Shown here: piece after piece, positions 6,681 to 7,212 of the stretch
Numbering within the stretch: the stretch's first letter is position 1
How the letters are laid out: the number at the start of each line of letters is the position of its first letter
Assembly (NCBI GenBank): GCA_902496375.1
Contig: CABVAS010000078.1
Coordinates: 1 to 7,212 of the forward strand
From: an uncultured Collinsella sp.
GTDB lineage: Bacteria > Actinomycetota > Coriobacteriia > Coriobacteriales > Coriobacteriaceae
Direction of reading: 5' to 3'
Length of the DNA stretch: 7,212 nucleotides
Notes under the pieces: generated by a model
Told to the model about the DNA's origin: nothing
Database searches by the model: none
The model's input: the letters and a program-made list of their open reading frames with translations, nothing else
Translations under genes and position numbers: made by a program

Positions 6681-6716
6681 TTGTACAATACGCTATTTGG
6701 CTAGTTGTTTGAACAA
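6681..6716 (-). promoter_or_regulatory. Candidate ABC-operon promoter with two overlapping palindromic operators
   Basis: On the minus strand a candidate -35 (TTCAAA, 6708-6713) and -10 (TATTGT, 6685-6690) are separated by 17 bp, each matching four of six consensus bases. The -35 lies within the palindromic 12-mer TTGTTTGAACAA (6705-6716). The -10 overlaps TTGTACAA (6681-6688), a perfect 8-bp palindrome. This would place the start of transcription near 6678 with a leader of about 80 nt. A repressor on these sites would block polymerase directly. The promoter assignment is tentative, because both hexamers are weak. Confidence 0.4.
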
Positions 6717-6767
6717 GTATTACTAGAGCGGTAGAAAAACTTCGGTGAACGGTAATTTCAGCTTGAT

Positions 6768-6791
6768 ACTTGACAAGTTTTGTATAAACAA
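6768..6791. promoter_or_regulatory. Upstream candidate operator cluster (TreR-like box)
   Basis: TTGTATAAACAA (6780-6791) has the TTGT-N4-ACAA form and differs at one position from TTGTATATACAA, the TreR-type operator form as I recall it from Bacillus. Next to it is a perfect 11-bp palindrome ACTTGACAAGT (6768-6778). The 12-mer's centre is 75 bp from the centre of the TTGT-N4-ACAA site at 6705-6716, about seven helical turns, which would allow cooperative binding or looping. The neighbouring gene for a GntR/UTRA regulator makes it a natural ligand for these sites. This is inference. Confidence 0.5.
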
Positions 6792-6809
6792 TTATTTATT
6801 ATCGAATGC

Positions 6810-6864
6810 AGAGAAAACGCCCGGTCAAGCCGATGCATCGTCGGTTTGACCGGGCGTTTTCTCT
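6810..6864 (-). terminator. Long symmetrical intrinsic terminator of the GntR-type gene
   Basis: A 24-bp stem (6810-6833 with 6841-6864) has a single G-U pair and a 7-nt loop. Its core is GCCCGGTC/GACCGGGC, flanked by AGAGAAAAC and GTTTTCTCT, so a T-rich tract follows the GC core on either strand. It lies 38 nt past the regulator stop and insulates the importer operon from read-through. Confidence 0.88.
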
Positions 6865-6902
6865 TTGAGGGCATGAGTCTCGTCAGGCTGCGAGCTAGCC
6901 GG

Positions 6903-7212
6903 CTATCGCTTGGAGTTGACACGGTAGTGGAAGATCTCGGGATGCGTGCGGGCATGCGTGACCTCGAACAAGATGCCGTCCGAAGTGTACGACTGGCTCT
7001 CCATGACGGCGACACAGTTGTACTTGCCAAGGTCCAAGTAGCTGCAGTCCTCATCGTTGGCGAGCTCGACACTCACCGTACGGCGGCTCGCCATCACTTT
7101 GATGCCGCGCTTGTGCTCCAGATAGCCGTAGATAGAATCCGCCGCGATCTCGGGGGTCAGGCCCTTGGCGATCGACGCCAAAAAGTAGCCGTGGTCCACT
7201 TGGCGCGCGCTG
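6903..7212 (-). CDS. GntR-family transcriptional regulator, C-terminal UTRA domain (TreR-like; 5' end outside window)
   Basis: The frame is open to the window edge (residues SARQVDHGYF before the rest), so only the last 102 or so residues of an expected 235-245 are present and the DNA-binding helix-turn-helix is missing. What remains looks like the end of a UTRA ligand-binding domain: ADSIYGYLEHKRGIKV, then VSVELANDEDCSYLDL, then VAVMESQSYTSDGILFEVTH and a final arginine-containing strand (ARTHPEIFHYRVNSKR). The LDL...V..V.S..Y...G.LF..T..R....F.F pattern resembles TreR, the trehalose-6-phosphate-responsive repressor of Firmicutes, more than other UTRA proteins I know. The 'VDHGYF' valine is GTG but is internal, because the frame continues upstream. 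It is transcribed towards the importer operon but separated by a strong terminator. Its likely job is to repress the importer through the TTGT/ACAA sites. Ligand identity is a guess. Confidence 0.85.
   Translation of the reverse strand, partial: SARQVDHGYFLASIAKGLTPEIAADSIYGYLEHKRGIKVMASRRTVSVELANDEDCSYLDLGKYNCVAVMESQSYTSDGILFEVTHARTHPEIFHYRVNSKR

Noticed and set aside
5265..6704. Long open frame of 479 codons on the plus strand opposite the binding-protein gene
   Set aside because: It is an antisense shadow produced by G/C-rich third positions of the real minus-strand gene. Its translation is low-complexity (Leu/Val/Gly/Asp) and matches no family, while the opposite strand encodes a clear lipoprotein.
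6741..6760. Catabolite-repression (cre) box around TGAACGGTAATTTCA
   Set aside because: The spacing between TGAA and CG is one base short of the consensus and the right half fits poorly.
7197..7199. GTG as start of a small separate gene for the UTRA segment
   Set aside because: The frame stays open upstream to the window edge and the product would be a UTRA fragment. A full GntR regulator continuing beyond 7212 is more likely.

Overview
The window looks like a chromosomal segment from a moderately GC-rich, Gram-positive gut-type anaerobe. The best guess is an actinobacterium of the Coriobacteriia (Collinsella-like). This rests on the codon bias towards G/C in third positions, a lipoprotein substrate-binding protein, a MsmX/UgpC-type ATPase and the short-type glycogen phosphorylase. 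The organism assignment is inference from style, not a proven match.

Layout: (1) Positions 1-1775, plus strand, hold the C-terminal three quarters of a glycogen/alpha-glucan phosphorylase (GlgP), followed by an intrinsic terminator at 1801-1834. (2) Positions 1835-2125 are a gene-free convergent intergenic stretch. It is filled by a striking array of six copies of a 15-bp element (TGTTACAGATYRAGA) in strictly alternating orientation at a 40-41 bp pitch. (3) Positions 2126-6596, minus strand, are a complete carbohydrate ABC-importer operon. In transcription order it encodes a Tat-type lipoprotein sugar-binding protein (5280-6596), a MalF-like permease (4338-5192), a MalG-like permease (3499-4338, start overlapping the previous stop) and a MsmX/UgpC/MalK-type ATPase (2231-3430). 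The operon ends in a terminator at 2126-2160. Strong hairpins without U-tracts sit in the two longer intercistronic gaps. (4) Positions 6597-6809 are the operon's control region, with several TTGT/ACAA palindromes, two of which coincide with a candidate promoter. (5) Positions 6810-6864 form a near-perfect 24-bp terminator hairpin. (6) Positions 6903-7212, minus strand, are the C-terminal UTRA domain of a GntR-family regulator that by eye most resembles the trehalose repressor TreR.

Together the genes suggest an alpha-glucoside/oligosaccharide uptake locus. The GntR/UTRA regulator probably senses the imported sugar or its phosphate and controls the importer through the TTGT-N4-ACAA sites. GlgP on the other side phosphorolyses alpha-glucans. 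The substrate cannot be read from the sequence, and trehalose or a maltose-like sugar is only a hypothesis. The most unusual element is the alternating palindromic array between the two convergent terminators.
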